A stretch of 52,868 nucleotides of DNA from Mycobacterium sp. 852002-51163_SCH5372311 (GTDB taxonomy: Bacteria > Actinomycetota > Actinomycetes > Mycobacteriales > Mycobacteriaceae). The stretch covers positions 1 through 52,868 of the forward strand of contig NZ_LZIJ01000066.1 in the NCBI RefSeq assembly GCF_001667115.1. The letters are read 5' to 3'. This document shows positions 40,870 to 52,229 of this stretch, piece after piece. Below the pieces are notes generated by a model. That model had not been told where the DNA came from and ran no database searches. It saw only the letters and a program-made list of their open reading frames with translations. Position 1 is the stretch's first letter. Every line of letters begins with the position of its first letter. The translations under genes and the position numbers were made by a program.

Positions 40870-41946
40870 GTGACACGTCGCGAGCTAGGCCGTTCGCAAT
40901 GCTTGTCGCAGGGTAGGTTTCAGCGCCTTTCCGCGGGCACGGTCCGACGGCTGGCGCTGGTCGGCACACTGGGCGTGCTGGCCGTCGTCCTGAGCGGTTG
41001 CAGCTGGGAGGACGCGATGGCGATGGGGTGGCCGAAGGGCGTCACCCCGGAGGCGCATCTGAACCGGGAGCTGTGGATCGGGGCGGTGATCGCCTCCCTG
41101 GTCGTCGGCGTCGTCGTGTGGGGCCTGATTTTCTGGACCGCCGTCTTCCACCGCAAGAGGGCTCGCGACACCGACTTCCCGCGGCAGTTCGGCTACAACA
41201 TGCCGCTGGAGCTGGTGCTCACCGTGGCACCGTTCATCATCATCTCGGTGCTGTTCTACTTCACCGTGGTGGTGCAGGAGAAGATGCTGCACCTGGCCAA
41301 GGATCCCGAAGTCGTCATCGACGTCACATCGTTCCAATGGAACTGGAAGTTCGGCTACCAGCGGGTCCATTTCAAGGACGGCCAGGACTACGACGGCGCC
41401 GACGAGGCGAAGAAGAAGGCCATGGTCTCCAAGCCGGAAGGCAAGGACCAGCACGGTGAGGAGCGGGTCGGGCCGGTGCGCGGGCTCAACACCGAGGACC
41501 GGACCTACCTGAACTTCGACAGGATCGAAACCCTGGGAACCAGCACCGAAATTCCGGTGCTGGTGTTGCCCACCGATACGCGCATCGAATTCCAGCTGAA
41601 CTCGGCAGACGTCATCCACGCGTTCTGGGTGCCGGAGTTCCTGTTCAAGCGTGACGTGATGCCCAACCCCGAGGCGAACAACTCCATCAACCGCTTCCAA
41701 ATCGAACGGATCACCAAGCCGGGGGCGTATGTCGGTCACTGCGCCGAGATGTGCGGCACCTACCACTCGATGATGAACTTCGAGGTTCGCGCGGTCACAC
41801 CCGCCAAGTTCAAGGAGTACCTGCAGAAGCGGATGGACAACAAGACGACCAACGCCGAGGCGCTGAAGGCGATCGGCGAAGAACCTCTTGCGACCACCAC
41901 CCATCCGTTCGACACTCGCCGTGGCGAGCTGGCCCGAAGCCAGTAG
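40870..41946 (+). CDS. ctaC: Cytochrome c oxidase subunit II
   Basis: A 358-aa lipoprotein subunit of the aa3 oxidase that accepts electrons at CuA. The N terminus has a twin-Arg-free signal ending in the lipobox LSGC (Cys44). Two membrane helices follow (about 70-95 and 115-140). The periplasmic cupredoxin domain carries [22 protein letters not shown] and the CuA motif [12 protein letters not shown] (Cys291, Cys295, His299, Met302). A charged insertion ([24 protein letters not shown]) is typical of actinobacteria. The GTG at 40870 has AGGAGG upstream. ctaF follows 13 bp downstream, so they form an operon. Confidence 0.97.
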   Translation: MTRRELGRSQCLSQGRFQRLSAGTVRRLALVGTLGVLAVVLSGCSWEDAMAMGWPKGVTPEAHLNRELWIGAVIASLVVGVVVWGLIFWTAVFHRKRARDTDFPRQFGYNMPLELVLTVAPFIIISVLFYFTVVVQEKMLHLAKDPEVVIDVTSFQWNWKFGYQRVHFKDGQDYDGADEAKKKAMVSKPEGKDQHGEERVGPVRGLNTEDRTYLNFDRIETLGTSTEIPVLVLPTDTRIEFQLNSADVIHAFWVPEFLFKRDVMPNPEANNSINRFQIERITKPGAYVGHCAEMCGTYHSMMNFEVRAVTPAKFKEYLQKRMDNKTTNAEALKAIGEEPLATTTHPFDTRRGELARSQ

Positions 41947-41959
41947 GTTAGGACACCCA

Positions 41960-42379
41960 ATGCATATCGAAGCGAGGCTGTTCGAGTTCATCGCCGCGTT
42001 CTTCGTCCTCTCCGCGGTCCTGTACGGGGTGCTTACTTCGCTGTTCGCCACCGGCGGCGTGGAGTGGGCGGGCACCACCGCACTGGCGCTCACGGGCGGC
42101 ATGGCATTGATTGTGGCCACCTTCTTCCGGTTCGTGGCGCGCCGGCTGGACACCCGGCCGGAGGACTATGAGGGTGCTGAGATCAGTGACGGCGCAGGGG
42201 AATTGGGGTTCTTCAGCCCACACAGCTGGTGGCCGATTCTGATTGCGCTGTCCGGGTCGGTGGCGGCGACCGGTATCGCGTTGTGGCTGCCTTGGCTCAT
42301 CGTTGCCGGGGTGGTGTTCATCCTCGCGTCGGCGGCCGGACTGGTGTTCGAGTACTACGTCGGGCCCGAGAAGCACTGA
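41960..42379 (+). CDS. ctaF: Cytochrome c oxidase subunit IV (actinobacterial CtaF)
   Basis: A 139-aa membrane protein, the small subunit IV of the actinobacterial aa3 oxidase, equal in length to Rv2199c. Helices run at about 8-28 ([21 protein letters not shown]), 40-60, 90-110 and 112-130, and the protein ends in [10 protein letters not shown]. The ATG at 41960 begins [11 protein letters not shown] longer frame inside ctaC is not family-like. It is part of the bcc-aa3 supercomplex. mmpS3 starts 192 bp downstream. Confidence 0.95.
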   Translation: MHIEARLFEFIAAFFVLSAVLYGVLTSLFATGGVEWAGTTALALTGGMALIVATFFRFVARRLDTRPEDYEGAEISDGAGELGFFSPHSWWPILIALSGSVAATGIALWLPWLIVAGVVFILASAAGLVFEYYVGPEKH

Positions 42380-42571
42380 TCGACGCCCCGAAGGTCACAA
42401 TCCGGACATCACTTCATCGGTGGCCCGTTCGCCCAGACTTATTTGCCCTGACCGGTTCGGTAGGGTTTGCCGAAGGACCATGAGAATCTCCCGAGCGCGT
42501 GCGCACCGCTGCAGCTGCGGAGCCGCACGCGCCGACGATGGAGTTGGACAGGGCAGACGAAGCAGACGAAC

Positions 42572-43462
42572 ATGAGCGTGCCGAATCCTCCCGGGCGGGA
42601 TCTTGAGGAACCCGATTCCGCCGGCGCACACAGCGACTCCGGCAGCGAGCCTGAAGCCGAGCTGGAGCCCTTCGACGACGCCGGCGACGATGCAAGCGAC
42701 CACACCGGCCAGACCGACATCTACTCGCGGGCCTACTCGGCGCCAGAGTCCGAGCAATTCATCAGTGGCCCTTATGTGCCGGCGGATCTGCGGCTCTACG
42801 ACTACGACGACTATGACGGCTCGTCGGACCTGATCGACGAACGCGCCGCTCCGCGCTGGCCGTGGGTGGTCGGCGTCGCCGCCATCCTGGCCGCGATCGC
42901 GCTGGTTGCGTCGGTGTCGATACTGGTCACCCGCAGTGACACCAACCAAGTCGCCACCCCGGGTACCACGGCGTCCGTGCTGCCCTCCCAGGACGAGATG
43001 ACCACGACCAAACCGCCGCCGCCGTCGTCGACGCCGACTTCCACCGAAATCTCAACATCAACGGAGACCCAGACAGTGACCGTGACACCTGCGCCGTCAT
43101 CGGCCCCGCCGCCGACCGTCGCGGCGCCGCCGGCGAGTGGCCCCCCGGCGGCGGTGGTGCCGCCGCCTCCCACGACCACCACGCCCGCCGGTCCGCGGCA
43201 AGTCACCTATTCGGTGACCGGTATCAAGGCGCCCGGCGACATCATCACGGTGACCTACGTGGACGCTTCGGGTCGGCGGCGGACCCAGCACAACGTGTAC
43301 ATCCCGTGGTCGATGACCGTGACCCCGATCTCGCAATCCGACGTCGGCTCGCTCGAAGCATCCAGCCTGTTCCGGGTCAGCAAGCTCAACTGCTCCATCA
43401 CCACGAGCGACGGAACGGTGTTGTCGGCCAACGCCAATGATGCATGGCAGACGAGCTGCTGA
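42572..43462 (+). CDS. mmpS3: MmpS3-like membrane protein
   Basis: A 296-aa protein of the MmpS family (299 aa in H37Rv). It has an acidic N-terminal 90 residues, one helix ([24 protein letters not shown]), a long Thr/Pro-rich linker (about 40% Thr, Ser or Pro), and a C-terminal beta domain. That domain contains [21 protein letters not shown] and ends in two Cys (KLNCSI and WQTSC) that may pair. There is no MmpL partner nearby, as usual for MmpS3. The role is unclear. The ATG at 42572 is the start that matches the family, and an in-frame start at 42467 is not supported. Its stop overlaps the next ATG (TGATG). Confidence 0.93.
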   Translation: MSVPNPPGRDLEEPDSAGAHSDSGSEPEAELEPFDDAGDDASDHTGQTDIYSRAYSAPESEQFISGPYVPADLRLYDYDDYDGSSDLIDERAAPRWPWVVGVAAILAAIALVASVSILVTRSDTNQVATPGTTASVLPSQDEMTTTKPPPPSSTPTSTEISTSTETQTVTVTPAPSSAPPPTVAAPPASGPPAAVVPPPPTTTTPAGPRQVTYSVTGIKAPGDIITVTYVDASGRRRTQHNVYIPWSMTVTPISQSDVGSLEASSLFRVSKLNCSITTSDGTVLSANANDAWQTSC

Positions 43463-44106
43463 TGGTCGGCAGATACTCGGCATACCGGCAAGGGTCGGAC
43501 ACCGTTCCACCGGACGTCGTCGATCGCATACTGATCGGGGCGTGCGCGGCGGTGTGGTTGCTGTTGGTGGGCGTGAGCGTCGCGGCCATCGTCGCGCTGG
43601 CGGATCTGGGTCGTGGTTTCCACAAGGTGGCGAGGACGCCGCACACGCCATGGATTCTGTATGTCGTCATCGTCGTCTCCGCGCTGATCATCGCGGGCGC
43701 GATCCCGATGCTGTTGCGCGCCCGCCGCATGGCACAGGACGAACCGGCGGGCGGCCCGGCAGGCGCGCTGGCAGGCCGGCCCGCGAGGTCGTCGGCCGGC
43801 TCCGGCGGGTACCCGGCCGCGCGCGGCGCGGCGGGGCCGCGTCCGGAGCGGGCGCAAGAGTACGGGCACGTCGACGAGTGGTCAGGCGCGGCAGTGGACC
43901 GCATCTGGTTGCGGGGCGCGGTCGCCCTCACCGGCACGATGGGGGCAGCGCTGATTGCCGTCGGAGTGGCGACCTACTTGATGGCCGTCGGCCACGACGG
44001 CGCGTCCTGGGTCGGCTATACGTTCGCTGGGCTGATCACCGCGGCGATGCCCGCGCTCGAGTGGCTACATGTCCGTCAGCTGCGTGAGGTAATCGCCGTT
44101 CACTAG
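43462..44106 (+). CDS. DUF2561 membrane protein (Rv2197c-like)
   Basis: A 214-aa protein with four hydrophobic helices: two near the N terminus (LIGACAAVWLLLVGVSVAAIVAL and WILYVVIVVSALIIAGAIPMLL), a Gly/Ala/Pro-rich soluble loop of about 60 residues, and two more (GAVALTGTMGAALIAVGVATYLMAV and WVGYTFAGLITAAMPALEWL). It matches Rv2197c in length and position. Function is unknown, but it stays with the cytochrome genes in many mycobacteria. The ATG at 43462 overlaps the mmpS3 stop. An ATG six codons upstream is less likely. It converges on qcrB across a repeat-bearing gap. Confidence 0.9.
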   Translation: MVGRYSAYRQGSDTVPPDVVDRILIGACAAVWLLLVGVSVAAIVALADLGRGFHKVARTPHTPWILYVVIVVSALIIAGAIPMLLRARRMAQDEPAGGPAGALAGRPARSSAGSGGYPAARGAAGPRPERAQEYGHVDEWSGAAVDRIWLRGAVALTGTMGAALIAVGVATYLMAVGHDGASWVGYTFAGLITAAMPALEWLHVRQLREVIAVH

Positions 44107-44172
44107 CTGAGGCGCGGCCGCTGTGAGCACGGGCGGCATTCGTGCTTCGGAGGGTCATCGTGGAGCCCGGAT

Positions 44173-44294
44173 CGGCTGTGAACCCTGGGCTTTGCCTGTG
44201 CAACGTGGGCGAAAATTCGCGCCGAATTCCGCCGCTCACTCACTCCGAACGCCCTAGTTACACACTGAAAGCCGTTAATACACAGTGAAACCGC
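44173..44294. repeat. Family B intergenic repeat, copy 3
   Basis: GGCTGTGAACCCTGGGCTTT is followed by GCCTGTGCAACGTGGGCGAA, CGCGCCGAATTCCGCCGCTC and then CACACTGAAAGCC and CACAGTGAAACC. It has the same order of motifs as at 24736-24854 and 38437-38574. It occupies most of the 210-bp gap between the convergent DUF2561 and qcrB genes. It may act as a terminator or a recognised repeat. Nothing else is seen in the gap. Confidence 0.78.
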
Positions 44295-44316
44295 AATATG
44301 TGCGGATCCCGGGGGT

Positions 44317-45990
44317 CTAGTGCTCCCGGCGTTCCCCGTTCGGTGAGCCGTTCAGGCCTTCCTGGTGTTCGCGCAGGGCGGTGAGGGCCCGGTGCTCGGC
44401 GGCGTGCGCCGCCTCGCGCAGTGCCGCATCCTCCGACGCCGGGTCGGCGAACATGAAGCTCCCACTACCCGGCGTGCCGGCCGACCCCAGCTTGTTCATG
44501 CGCTTGGGGACCGGTGCGCCCTGGTATTCCAGCGGTAGCGGGTGGCCGTGGTCGTCGACGGGGCCCAGCGGCTGGTGCAACTCGATGTAGGCACCGTGCG
44601 GCAGCCGTTTGATGATGCCGGTCTCCACCCCGTGCTCGAGCACCGCGCGGTCGCTGCGCTGCAGCCCGATGCACCACCGATAGGCGACGAAGTACACCAG
44701 CGGCGGCAAGATCACCATGCCGATGCGCCCGATCCACGTCGTCGCGTTCAGCGAAATGTGGAACTTGAACGCGATGATGTCGTTCATCGCCGCCAGCGTG
44801 AGCACCATGTAGAAGCTGATCGCCATGGCTCCCACCGCGGTTCGCACCGGGGCGTCGCGGGGGCGCTGCAGCAGATTGTGGTGCGCATAGTCCCCGGTGA
44901 ACCGCTTCTCCAAGAACGGATAAACGATCAGCAGGACGAAAACCAAACCCATGATCAGCGCCACCCAGACCGGGGCGGGAATGGTGTGGTGCCAGAAGTA
45001 GAACTCCCAGGGCGGCCAGATACGGGCCAGACCCTCGGTCCACATCATGTAGAAGTCGGGCTGGGAGCCCGCCGAGACCTGGGAAGGCTTGTAGGGGCCC
45101 AGGTTCCAGATGGGGTTGATCTGCAGCAGGCCGCCCATCAAACCCAGGACACCGACGATGGTGGCGAAGAAGGCGCCGGATTTGACCGCGAACACCGGCA
45201 TCACCCGCACGCCGACGACGTTGTGCTCGGTACGTCCCGGGCCGGGGAACTGCGTGTGCTTCTGGAACCACACCAACGCCAGGTGCGCCCCGATCAGCGC
45301 CAGAATGATCGCCGGCAACAGCAGTATGTGCAACGCGTACAGCCGCGGGATCAAGATGTTGCCGGGGAAGTCGCCGCCGAACAGGAACCAGTGCAACCAA
45401 GTGCCGATCACCGGCATACCCAGCGTGATCGAGGAGAGTGCGGCGCGCAGCCCGATGCCGGAGAGCAGGTCGTCGGGCAGCGAGTAGCCGAAGTAGCCCT
45501 CGAACATGGAAAGGATCAGCAGCAATGACCCGAGGACCCAGTTGATCTCCCGGGGCCTGCGGAAGGCGCCGGTGAAGAAGATGCGGGCCAGGTGCACCAT
45601 GATCGCCGCGGAGAACATCAGCGCCGCCCAGTGGTGGATCTGGCGCACGAACAGCCCGCCGCGGACTTCGAAGGAGATATTGAGCGCCGACTCGTAGGCG
45701 CGCGACATCTCCACACCGCGCAGCGGCTGGTAGGCGCCGTGGTAGTTGACGTCGACCATGGACGGGTCGAAGAACAGCGTCAGATACACGCCGGTGATCA
45801 ACAGCACGATAAAGCTGTACAGCGCGATCTCGCCCAGCAGGAACGACCAGTGCGTCGGGAACACCTTGTTCAGCTGTCTGCGGACGGCCGCCGAGGGGTG
45901 GTAGCGCGTGTCGATGTCCTCGCCTTGGCGGGCCAGGACGTCACCGACCGGGGGAATTTTACCGAGTGGGGGACTGAGTTTTGGACTCAT
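44317..45990 (-). CDS. qcrB: Cytochrome bc1 (bcc) complex cytochrome b subunit
   Basis: A 557-aa membrane subunit with about eight or nine helices that oxidises menaquinol. Haem ligands look like His119/His133 ([17 protein letters not shown]) and His221/His236. The quinol-site motif is PPWEFYF at 326-332. Thr318 in [11 protein letters not shown] corresponds to Thr313 of the M. tuberculosis protein, the site where resistance to the imidazopyridine telacebec arises. It is Thr here, the sensitive state. There is a five-residue insertion near the N terminus ([12 protein letters not shown]). A long polar C-terminal tail is typical of actinobacteria. It starts at ATG 45990, overlapping the qcrA stop (ATGA). 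Confidence 0.98.
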   Translation of the reverse strand: MSPKLSPPLGKIPPVGDVLARQGEDIDTRYHPSAAVRRQLNKVFPTHWSFLLGEIALYSFIVLLITGVYLTLFFDPSMVDVNYHGAYQPLRGVEMSRAYESALNISFEVRGGLFVRQIHHWAALMFSAAIMVHLARIFFTGAFRRPREINWVLGSLLLILSMFEGYFGYSLPDDLLSGIGLRAALSSITLGMPVIGTWLHWFLFGGDFPGNILIPRLYALHILLLPAIILALIGAHLALVWFQKHTQFPGPGRTEHNVVGVRVMPVFAVKSGAFFATIVGVLGLMGGLLQINPIWNLGPYKPSQVSAGSQPDFYMMWTEGLARIWPPWEFYFWHHTIPAPVWVALIMGLVFVLLIVYPFLEKRFTGDYAHHNLLQRPRDAPVRTAVGAMAISFYMVLTLAAMNDIIAFKFHISLNATTWIGRIGMVILPPLVYFVAYRWCIGLQRSDRAVLEHGVETGIIKRLPHGAYIELHQPLGPVDDHGHPLPLEYQGAPVPKRMNKLGSAGTPGSGSFMFADPASEDAALREAAHAAEHRALTALREHQEGLNGSPNGERREH

Positions 45991-47195
45991 GATGTTGTGC
46001 GCTCCCAGAATGCCGGTCCGACGGGCTCGGCAAAGTCACCGTTGGCGACCAGATACCCCTCGGCGTCGATGGTGATGGGCAGTTGCGCCAGTGCGCGCGC
46101 CGCGGGACCGAATATCGGCTTGGCGAAGTGCAGAGCGTCGAACTGCGATTGGTGACACGGGCACAGGATCCGGTAGGACTGCTGCTCGTAGAGCGAGGAC
46201 GGGCAGCCCAGGTGTGAGCAGACCTTGGTGAAGGCGAAGAACTCGCCGAAGTTGAAGCTCTCCTGCCCCTTGCGCTTGACTACGCGAGGCATGTCGCTGG
46301 GACGAATCCGGATGAGCATCACGGGGTTACGGATACCCAACTTGATTTCGATGAGCTTTTCATGGGATTCCGCGGTGGTGCCGTCGCCGTCGGACTGCCG
46401 CCACGGGAACACGGTCTCCATCCCGCCGGCATCGATGTCTTCCGGCCGCATGCGAATGAACGGGGCGGAATCGTGCGAGCCGGTGGCCCGCGCCAGATAG
46501 ATGGTCTCGCCCTTGTAGCGCGGAGTCCAGCCGGACGTCCACAACACGGCTTTCTTGCCTTCGGCTGTGTCGACGACCGGCTTCCACGGGTTCTTGATCA
46601 TGCCGCCGGCAAAGGCCACCAGGGTGCCGAGGCCGAAGGCGCCCAAGCCCATGCCCAGCGACAGGCCGACCAGCTTGCGCCTTCTGATCGTCGAGCCGTC
46701 GAGGGCGTTGGTCAGGTTCGCGACGACCGTCTTGCGGTCGATCTCCCGCGATGCACCGTCGTGCCGTTCCTGGATCGAAATCTCTTCGGGGATAAAGCGT
46801 TTCTGGTACAGCACAGCGCCGATGCCGATCGCCAGAATGGACAGACCGAAGGTCAGCCCGTACAGCGGGGTGGCCAGCGTGTAGAGGATGCTGCCGTGCT
46901 CCTCCTTCGGCTTGTACTCCCACGGCCAGAACAGGAAGACCAACAGCAGCGCCAGCCCGGAAGCACCGCCCAGCAAAAGCCATAAAGCCACTCCGCGCTC
47001 GGCGCGTTTCTCGGCTTTTGTGCCGTCGATGGGCCAGCGAGGCTCCTTGTAGACGGTCTCGACACCGTCGAGCTTGCCGCCCAACGCCAGCAGTTCCTCG
47101 TTGGACATAGTGGCCAGCGCGGCCTCGTCGGGTTCCCGAGCCGAGCCGGCGTCCTTGTCGGTGTCCGAACCTTTCACTTCATCAACGTCGCTCAC
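45987..47195 (-). CDS. qcrA: Rieske iron-sulfur subunit of bcc complex
   Basis: A 402-aa protein with three helices in the N-terminal half (actinobacterial form): [45 protein letters not shown] and [23 protein letters not shown]-terminal Rieske domain follows, with both [2Fe-2S] ligand boxes: CSHLGCPS and CPCHQSQF. There is a two-residue RRRKLVGL twin-Arg-like motif before the third helix, as expected for Tat-assisted insertion. It is coupled to qcrC by a GTGA overlap and to qcrB by an ATGA overlap. I chose GTG 47195 as the start, since the frame before it lies in qcrC. Confidence 0.97.
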   Translation of the reverse strand: MSDVDEVKGSDTDKDAGSAREPDEAALATMSNEELLALGGKLDGVETVYKEPRWPIDGTKAEKRAERGVALWLLLGGASGLALLLVFLFWPWEYKPKEEHGSILYTLATPLYGLTFGLSILAIGIGAVLYQKRFIPEEISIQERHDGASREIDRKTVVANLTNALDGSTIRRRKLVGLSLGMGLGAFGLGTLVAFAGGMIKNPWKPVVDTAEGKKAVLWTSGWTPRYKGETIYLARATGSHDSAPFIRMRPEDIDAGGMETVFPWRQSDGDGTTAESHEKLIEIKLGIRNPVMLIRIRPSDMPRVVKRKGQESFNFGEFFAFTKVCSHLGCPSSLYEQQSYRILCPCHQSQFDALHFAKPIFGPAARALAQLPITIDAEGYLVANGDFAEPVGPAFWERTTS

Positions 47196-48040
47196 GAGCG
47201 CGCCCCAATCCACAACGTCAACCCGATGGCGGCGACCATGCCGATGATCCACATCGCCATGCCCTCAGGTGCCGGTCCGAACCCACCGAGGCCGTAGCCA
47301 CCCGGCTGACGTTCTTCGACGACCGTCCTGACGTAGCCGATGATGTCCTTCTTGGCCTCCATGGAGAGCTGGCGATCGGAGAACTTGGGCATGTTCTGCG
47401 GGCCGGTCAGCATCGCGGTCAGAATTTGCTGTTCGTTGGCCGGTCCCAGGTCGGGCGCGTACTTGCCGGAGGACAGTGCCCCACCCTTGCCGGTGAAGTT
47501 GTGGCAGGACGCGCAGTTCAGCCGGAACAAGTCGCCGCCGCGGCCGAGGTCCGCGCCGCGCAGTGATCGCATCGCGATGGTTTTGCCGTCGGCCTCGCGC
47601 ACCACCCTGGGTCCGCCGCCGTTGGCCTGCACGTAGGCGCCGAGCGCATCGGTCTGGGCCTCGTCGAAGATCGGGTCTTTGCGCTGTGCTTGCGCCTCAC
47701 CGCGCATGGCGGGCATCCGGCCAGTGGACACCTGGAAGTAGACGGCGGCCTCGCCGACGCCGATGAGGCTCGGCCCGTGGTCGGGCACGCCCTGCAGGTT
47801 GGCGCCGTGGCAGGAAACGCAGGAGGTTTCGAAGAGCTGTTTGCCCATGCGCAGCCGCGCCGAGGAGTCCTCGTCGGCGACGGCCACCTGCGGAGTCGGG
47901 GTCAGCACGGCCGCCACGCCGCCGGCGATGGTGAGCGCGATGAGTAGCAGCAGTCCTCCGGACAATCGGCGCTGCAGCCGCCGTCGGGAGCGGTTGTCGC
48001 GCTTCTTATCTCCGGATCGGGTGAACCGCAGTTTCTTCAA
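47192..48040 (-). CDS. qcrC: Di-haem cytochrome c subunit of bcc complex
   Basis: A 282-aa protein with an N-terminal basic region, a helix ([21 protein letters not shown]), two c-type haem sites (CVSCHG and CASCHN) and a C-terminal anchor helix ([20 protein letters not shown]). The fused di-haem form takes the place of a soluble cytochrome c in actinobacteria. I chose TTG 48040, with AGGAG seven bases upstream and homology to MTKLGFTRSGG in H37Rv. The in-frame ATG at 48058 would also work. It overlaps qcrA, and ctaE lies 49 bp upstream on the same strand. Confidence 0.95.
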   Translation of the reverse strand: MKKLRFTRSGDKKRDNRSRRRLQRRLSGGLLLLIALTIAGGVAAVLTPTPQVAVADEDSSARLRMGKQLFETSCVSCHGANLQGVPDHGPSLIGVGEAAVYFQVSTGRMPAMRGEAQAQRKDPIFDEAQTDALGAYVQANGGGPRVVREADGKTIAMRSLRGADLGRGGDLFRLNCASCHNFTGKGGALSSGKYAPDLGPANEQQILTAMLTGPQNMPKFSDRQLSMEAKKDIIGYVRTVVEERQPGGYGLGGFGPAPEGMAMWIIGMVAAIGLTLWIGARS

Positions 48041-48089
48041 CCGAGAACTCCTGTCCATTCCTGTTCGGGTCCTGTTCGCGCCTGCCGGC

Positions 48090-48752
<663 letters not shown>

Positions 48753-48839
48753 TCAATGTGGCGCGTCGCACTCATCTGGCTACCAGCCAGACCTCGTCGG
48801 CGATTGGGTAGCGGTTGGTCGTCGTGGGACCATCGGCGC

Positions 48840-49937
48840 GTGGCTGAGTCATCCGGGGCGTCATTCGAGCCGCCAGTCGAGCCGGCGCCGTCGTGGCCGC
48901 AGGTCCTGAGCCGGTTGACCGCCGGGCAGAACCTGGCCCGGGGCCACGCGGCGTGGGCCATGGACCAGATCATGACGGGCAACGCGAGGCCTACCCAGAT
49001 CGCCGCCTTCGCTGTGGCGATGAAGATGAAGCGTCCCACCGCGGCCGAAGTCAGTGAACTGGCCGACGTGATGCTGCGCCACGCGCGTCAGATGCCCGTC
49101 GACGCCATGCGTCGAGACATTGGAGAGACCGTCGACATAGTCGGCACCGGCGGCGACGGCGTCAACACCGTCAACCTGTCCACCATGGCTTCGATCGTGG
49201 TGGCGGCGGCCGGGGTGCCGGTGGTCAAGCACGGCAACCGGGCGGCATCCTCGCTGTCCGGCGGTGCCGACACGCTGGAGGCACTGGGAGTCCGCATCGA
49301 TCTCGGTCCCGAGCAGGTCGCGCGCAGCCTCGGCGAACTGGGTATCGGGTTCTGCTTCGCGCCGGTATTCCATCCGTCGTACCGGCACGCGGCCACGGTG
49401 CGCCGCGAGATCGCTGTGCCCACGGTGTTCAATCTCCTTGGGCCGCTTACCAATCCGGCGTGGCCGCGAGCCGGCCTGATCGGCTGTGCATTCGGCGACC
49501 TCGCCGAAGTGATGGCCGGGGTGTTCGCCGCGCGGCGATCCAGTGTGCTGGTTGTGCACGGCGACGACGGGCTCGACGAGCTGACCACGACGACCACCAG
49601 CACCATCTGGCGGGTGCAGGCGGGCACGGTGGACAAGCTGACCTTCGATCCGGCGGGCTTCGGGTTCGCGCGCGCGGAACTCGACGAGTTGCTGGGCGGC
49701 GACGCACAGACCAACGCCGCCGAAGCGCGCTCGGTGCTGGGCGGCGCCAAGGGCCCGGTCCGGGATGCCGTGGTGCTCAATGCGGCCGGCGCGATCGTGG
49801 CTCATGCCGGGTTATCTAGCCGCGCCGAGTGGCTGCCGGCGTGGGAGGACGGGCTGCGGCGGGCCAGCGCCGCCATCGACACCGGCGCGGCCGAAAAGCT
49901 GCTCGCGCGATGGGTGCGGTTCAGCCAGCAGGTCTGA
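48840..49937 (+). CDS. trpD: Anthranilate phosphoribosyltransferase
   Basis: A 365-aa tryptophan-pathway enzyme that transfers phosphoribose to anthranilate. Motifs are [43 protein letters not shown] (PRPP site), [21 protein letters not shown] and [14 protein letters not shown] with the metal-binding Asp/Glu. The GTG at 48840 (VAESSGASF) gives the family length, and the earlier in-frame codons are an unrelated extension. Its last 126 bp overlap, tail to tail, the 3' end of the exonuclease gene on the other strand. Confidence 0.96.
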   Translation: MAESSGASFEPPVEPAPSWPQVLSRLTAGQNLARGHAAWAMDQIMTGNARPTQIAAFAVAMKMKRPTAAEVSELADVMLRHARQMPVDAMRRDIGETVDIVGTGGDGVNTVNLSTMASIVVAAAGVPVVKHGNRAASSLSGGADTLEALGVRIDLGPEQVARSLGELGIGFCFAPVFHPSYRHAATVRREIAVPTVFNLLGPLTNPAWPRAGLIGCAFGDLAEVMAGVFAARRSSVLVVHGDDGLDELTTTTTSTIWRVQAGTVDKLTFDPAGFGFARAELDELLGGDAQTNAAEARSVLGGAKGPVRDAVVLNAAGAIVAHAGLSSRAEWLPAWEDGLRRASAAIDTGAAEKLLARWVRFSQQV

Positions 49938-51695
49938 TTCGCGGTCCGCCTGCTCGGCTGCCAGCCGCGCGGAGCGAGCCGTCGCGGCCCACCGGGCCCA
50001 GGCCCCTGCCGCCCGCAACGGGGTGGTCCACCCGGCGTCGTCCACGTTGGCGACGCGGACGATGCGCACTCCCGGGGCCGCGAGCCAGCGGGCGATGAGC
50101 GCGGTCTCCTCGACCAGCGCGCCCCCCAGCGGCGCCGGCGCCGGGATGACCGCCGGGGCGCCGGCCCGTATCGCCTCCCCGGCCCGCCTCGGCGGCCCCC
50201 CGCGGCGGGCTGCGCCGGCCGCAGCGAGCTGGCCGTGGCGAATCACGCAGAGGTGGTAACCGCCTTGACCATCCGGCGCGGCGGCGATCAGCTCGGGCAG
50301 CGCCGCCAATGCGCGCAGACGCTGTCCGCGCCACAGGGTTTCGATGGTGGTGGCGGTGAAGTCGCGCAGCCGCGCGGCGCTTTCGTAGCGGTGCAGCGCG
50401 GCCAGCCGGGTGACCTCTTGCACGGCGGCGGCCAGTGCGGCGTTGTCGTGTCCGTCGATCAACCCGCCGGCCCGCGCCACCGCCGTCGCGTATTGCGTGG
50501 CTGTCACTCCGCGAGCGGCGGGGCACGGCGACACCTCGACCTCCGGACACGACGGACCGTGCAGCGCCGAACGTCCGAGCCGGGTGGTGCAGGTCCGGAC
50601 CCCGGTGAACCGCGCCAGCAGGGCCGCCGTCTGGGCGGCGTCGGTGCGGGACCGGAACGGTCCGACCGCGCGGTCGTGTCGGGGTGAGCGGACCACGGAC
50701 AGGCGCGGAAACGGCTCGTCGCTGAGCACCACCCACCACCACCGGTGCGGGAACCTCGACCGGCGGTTGTACGGCGGGGCGTGTGCGGCCAGCATCCGCA
50801 GCTCGCGTACCCCGGCCTCCAGTGCGTGCGCGCACTCGACGTGGTCGATGCGGCCGGCCAGCCCCACCATCTCCTTGATCCGGCCGCGCCGGTCGGCGCC
50901 GTTGAAGTACTGGCTCACCCGGCGCCGCAAGTCGACGGCGGTGCCGACGTAGAGCACCTCTCCCGACGGCCCGCGGAACAGGTAGACCCCCGGCCGGTGC
51001 GGCAACCCCTCGGCGAGGACGCGCTTGCGGCGCTGGGCCGGCGTCACATCGGGTAGGTACGAGCGCAGATCGGCATACGTGTGCACGCCCTGGTTGCCCA
51101 CTCGTTCGATGAGAGCGTGCAGCACCTCGACGGTGGCGCGCGCGTCGTCGAGGGCACGGTGAGTGGGCTGGGCGGCGACAGCGAACAACCGCGCCAAGGC
51201 GGCCAGCCGCACGCTGGGGGCTTCCTCGCGGCTGAGCACCCGGCGGGCCAACCGCACCGTGCACAGCACCTGCGGCCGGGGCCAGGTGATGCCGCAGCGC
51301 TGCGCGGCGGCCCGCAAGAATCCGATGTCGAAGCCGGCGTTGTGGGCGACCAGCACCGATCCGCCGGCGAACTCCAAAAACATCGGCAGCACGCCGTCGA
51401 TGGTCGGAGCGTCGCAAACCATCGCCGACGTGATCCCGGTGAGCTGCACGATCTGGGGCGGGATGTTGCGCTGCGGGTCCACCAGAGTGGCGAACTCGCC
51501 GAGCACGACGCCGCCGCGGACCTTGACCGCCCCGATCTCGGTGATGGCGTCGGCGGGCGCTTCTCCGCGGGCCGTCGTGCGCCCCCCGGTGGTCTCCAGG
51601 TCCACCACGACGAAAGTGGTCTCACGCAAGGGCATCTCATCGGCCGCGACGCCTGGGCGCAGGTCGGCGAAGCTCAGCTGGGTCGCGCCGCTCAC
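49812..51695 (-). CDS. DEDDh exonuclease / GIY-YIG (UvrC-like) fusion protein (Rv2191-like)
   Basis: About 627 aa with two nuclease modules. The N-terminal DnaQ-like DEDDh exonuclease has Exo [11 protein letters not shown] (Asp32, Glu34), Exo [11 protein letters not shown] and Exo [16 protein letters not shown]. The GIY-YIG domain follows with [25 protein letters not shown], as in UvrC and Cho. The C-terminal 250 residues ([19 protein letters not shown] and a UVR-like helical region) have no RNase-H or HhH part, so this is not UvrC itself. It is likely a DNA repair nuclease, and the substrate is unknown. The start is uncertain: GTG 51695 or 51701. The end overlaps trpD by 126 bp. Confidence 0.9.
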   Translation of the reverse strand: MSGATQLSFADLRPGVAADEMPLRETTFVVVDLETTGGRTTARGEAPADAITEIGAVKVRGGVVLGEFATLVDPQRNIPPQIVQLTGITSAMVCDAPTIDGVLPMFLEFAGGSVLVAHNAGFDIGFLRAAAQRCGITWPRPQVLCTVRLARRVLSREEAPSVRLAALARLFAVAAQPTHRALDDARATVEVLHALIERVGNQGVHTYADLRSYLPDVTPAQRRKRVLAEGLPHRPGVYLFRGPSGEVLYVGTAVDLRRRVSQYFNGADRRGRIKEMVGLAGRIDHVECAHALEAGVRELRMLAAHAPPYNRRSRFPHRWWWVVLSDEPFPRLSVVRSPRHDRAVGPFRSRTDAAQTAALLARFTGVRTCTTRLGRSALHGPSCPEVEVSPCPAARGVTATQYATAVARAGGLIDGHDNAALAAAVQEVTRLAALHRYESAARLRDFTATTIETLWRGQRLRALAALPELIAAAPDGQGGYHLCVIRHGQLAAAGAARRGGPPRRAGEAIRAGAPAVIPAPAPLGGALVEETALIARWLAAPGVRIVRVANVDDAGWTTPLRAAGAWARWAATARSARLAAEQADRESDLLAEPHPSREQLFGRAGVDGGAGPPQPVLPRRQPLGAAR

Positions 51696-51804
51696 TCGCA
51701 CAGCCGTGACGTTAAGCACGCCCACCGACAGCTGACGGGAAACATGTCGGTGGTCCCGGTTAGCGTGCGAAGGAACTCGACGCAGGCCGACCGAGAGGAC
51801 CCTG

Positions 51805-52050
51805 ATGGCGCACAGCACTGCATCCGACGGCAACGGTGGCGCGGCAAGCGCGCCAGTGGTGATCGACTGCGACGACTGCGCGGCGCGGGGTGCGGGGTGC
51901 CGCGACTGCGTTGTCAGTGTGATACTCGGGGTACCGGAAACTTTGTTGTCCGATGAGCGCGCCGCTTTAGAAGTGCTCGCCGATGCCGGATTGGCTCCGC
52001 GGCTGCGCCTGGTTCCGATTCGACGCGATCGCGGATCGGGTGTCGCTTAA
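51805..52050 (+). CDS. Small Cys-rich conserved protein, 81 aa
   Basis: The ATG at 51805 has GAGAGG about 8 bp upstream. The protein has an N-terminal Ser/Gly segment, then [22 protein letters not shown], with four or five Cys as CxxC plus CxxC, which looks like a zinc ribbon. A helical segment, [19 protein letters not shown], follows. There is no signal or membrane helix. I recognise a conserved actinobacterial type but no function. It is divergent from the exonuclease gene and lies 179 bp upstream of ripC on the same strand. Confidence 0.75.
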   Translation: MAHSTASDGNGGAASAPVVIDCDDCAARGAGCRDCVVSVILGVPETLLSDERAALEVLADAGLAPRLRLVPIRRDRGSGVA

Positions 52051-52229
52051 TTGCCCTGTGCCGCTTTACTCCTGGATCGTGCACGAGGCCACTCACAAAG
52101 AAATGACAGAAATCTTTCTATTTTCTTAATGCTCCGCTTTGGACAAACACGTATATCGTTTCGTAACCTGTTTGAGACCTAAAACCGGCTCGATGACATG
52201 CGTCGACGGCAGTTTAAGGAAACAACACT
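52051..52229 (+). promoter_or_regulatory. AT-rich upstream region of ripC
   Basis: The interval has no gene and is much more AT-rich than its surroundings: by hand count 52081-52140 is 24 of 60 G or C. It probably holds the ripC promoter and operators. AAGGAAA at about 52216-52222 is the ribosome site. I cannot define the -10 and -35 with confidence. Confidence 0.45.

Noticed and set aside
38612..40873. 753-codon plus-strand open frame opposite asnB
   Set aside because: AsnB fits its family along the full length, including the catalytic Cys. The antisense frame is a high-GC artefact.
42535..42571. GGGCAGACGAAGCAGACGAA before mmpS3 as a family A copy
   Set aside because: It shares only GCAGACG and has no inverted partner. 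It is probably chance or the mmpS3 leader.
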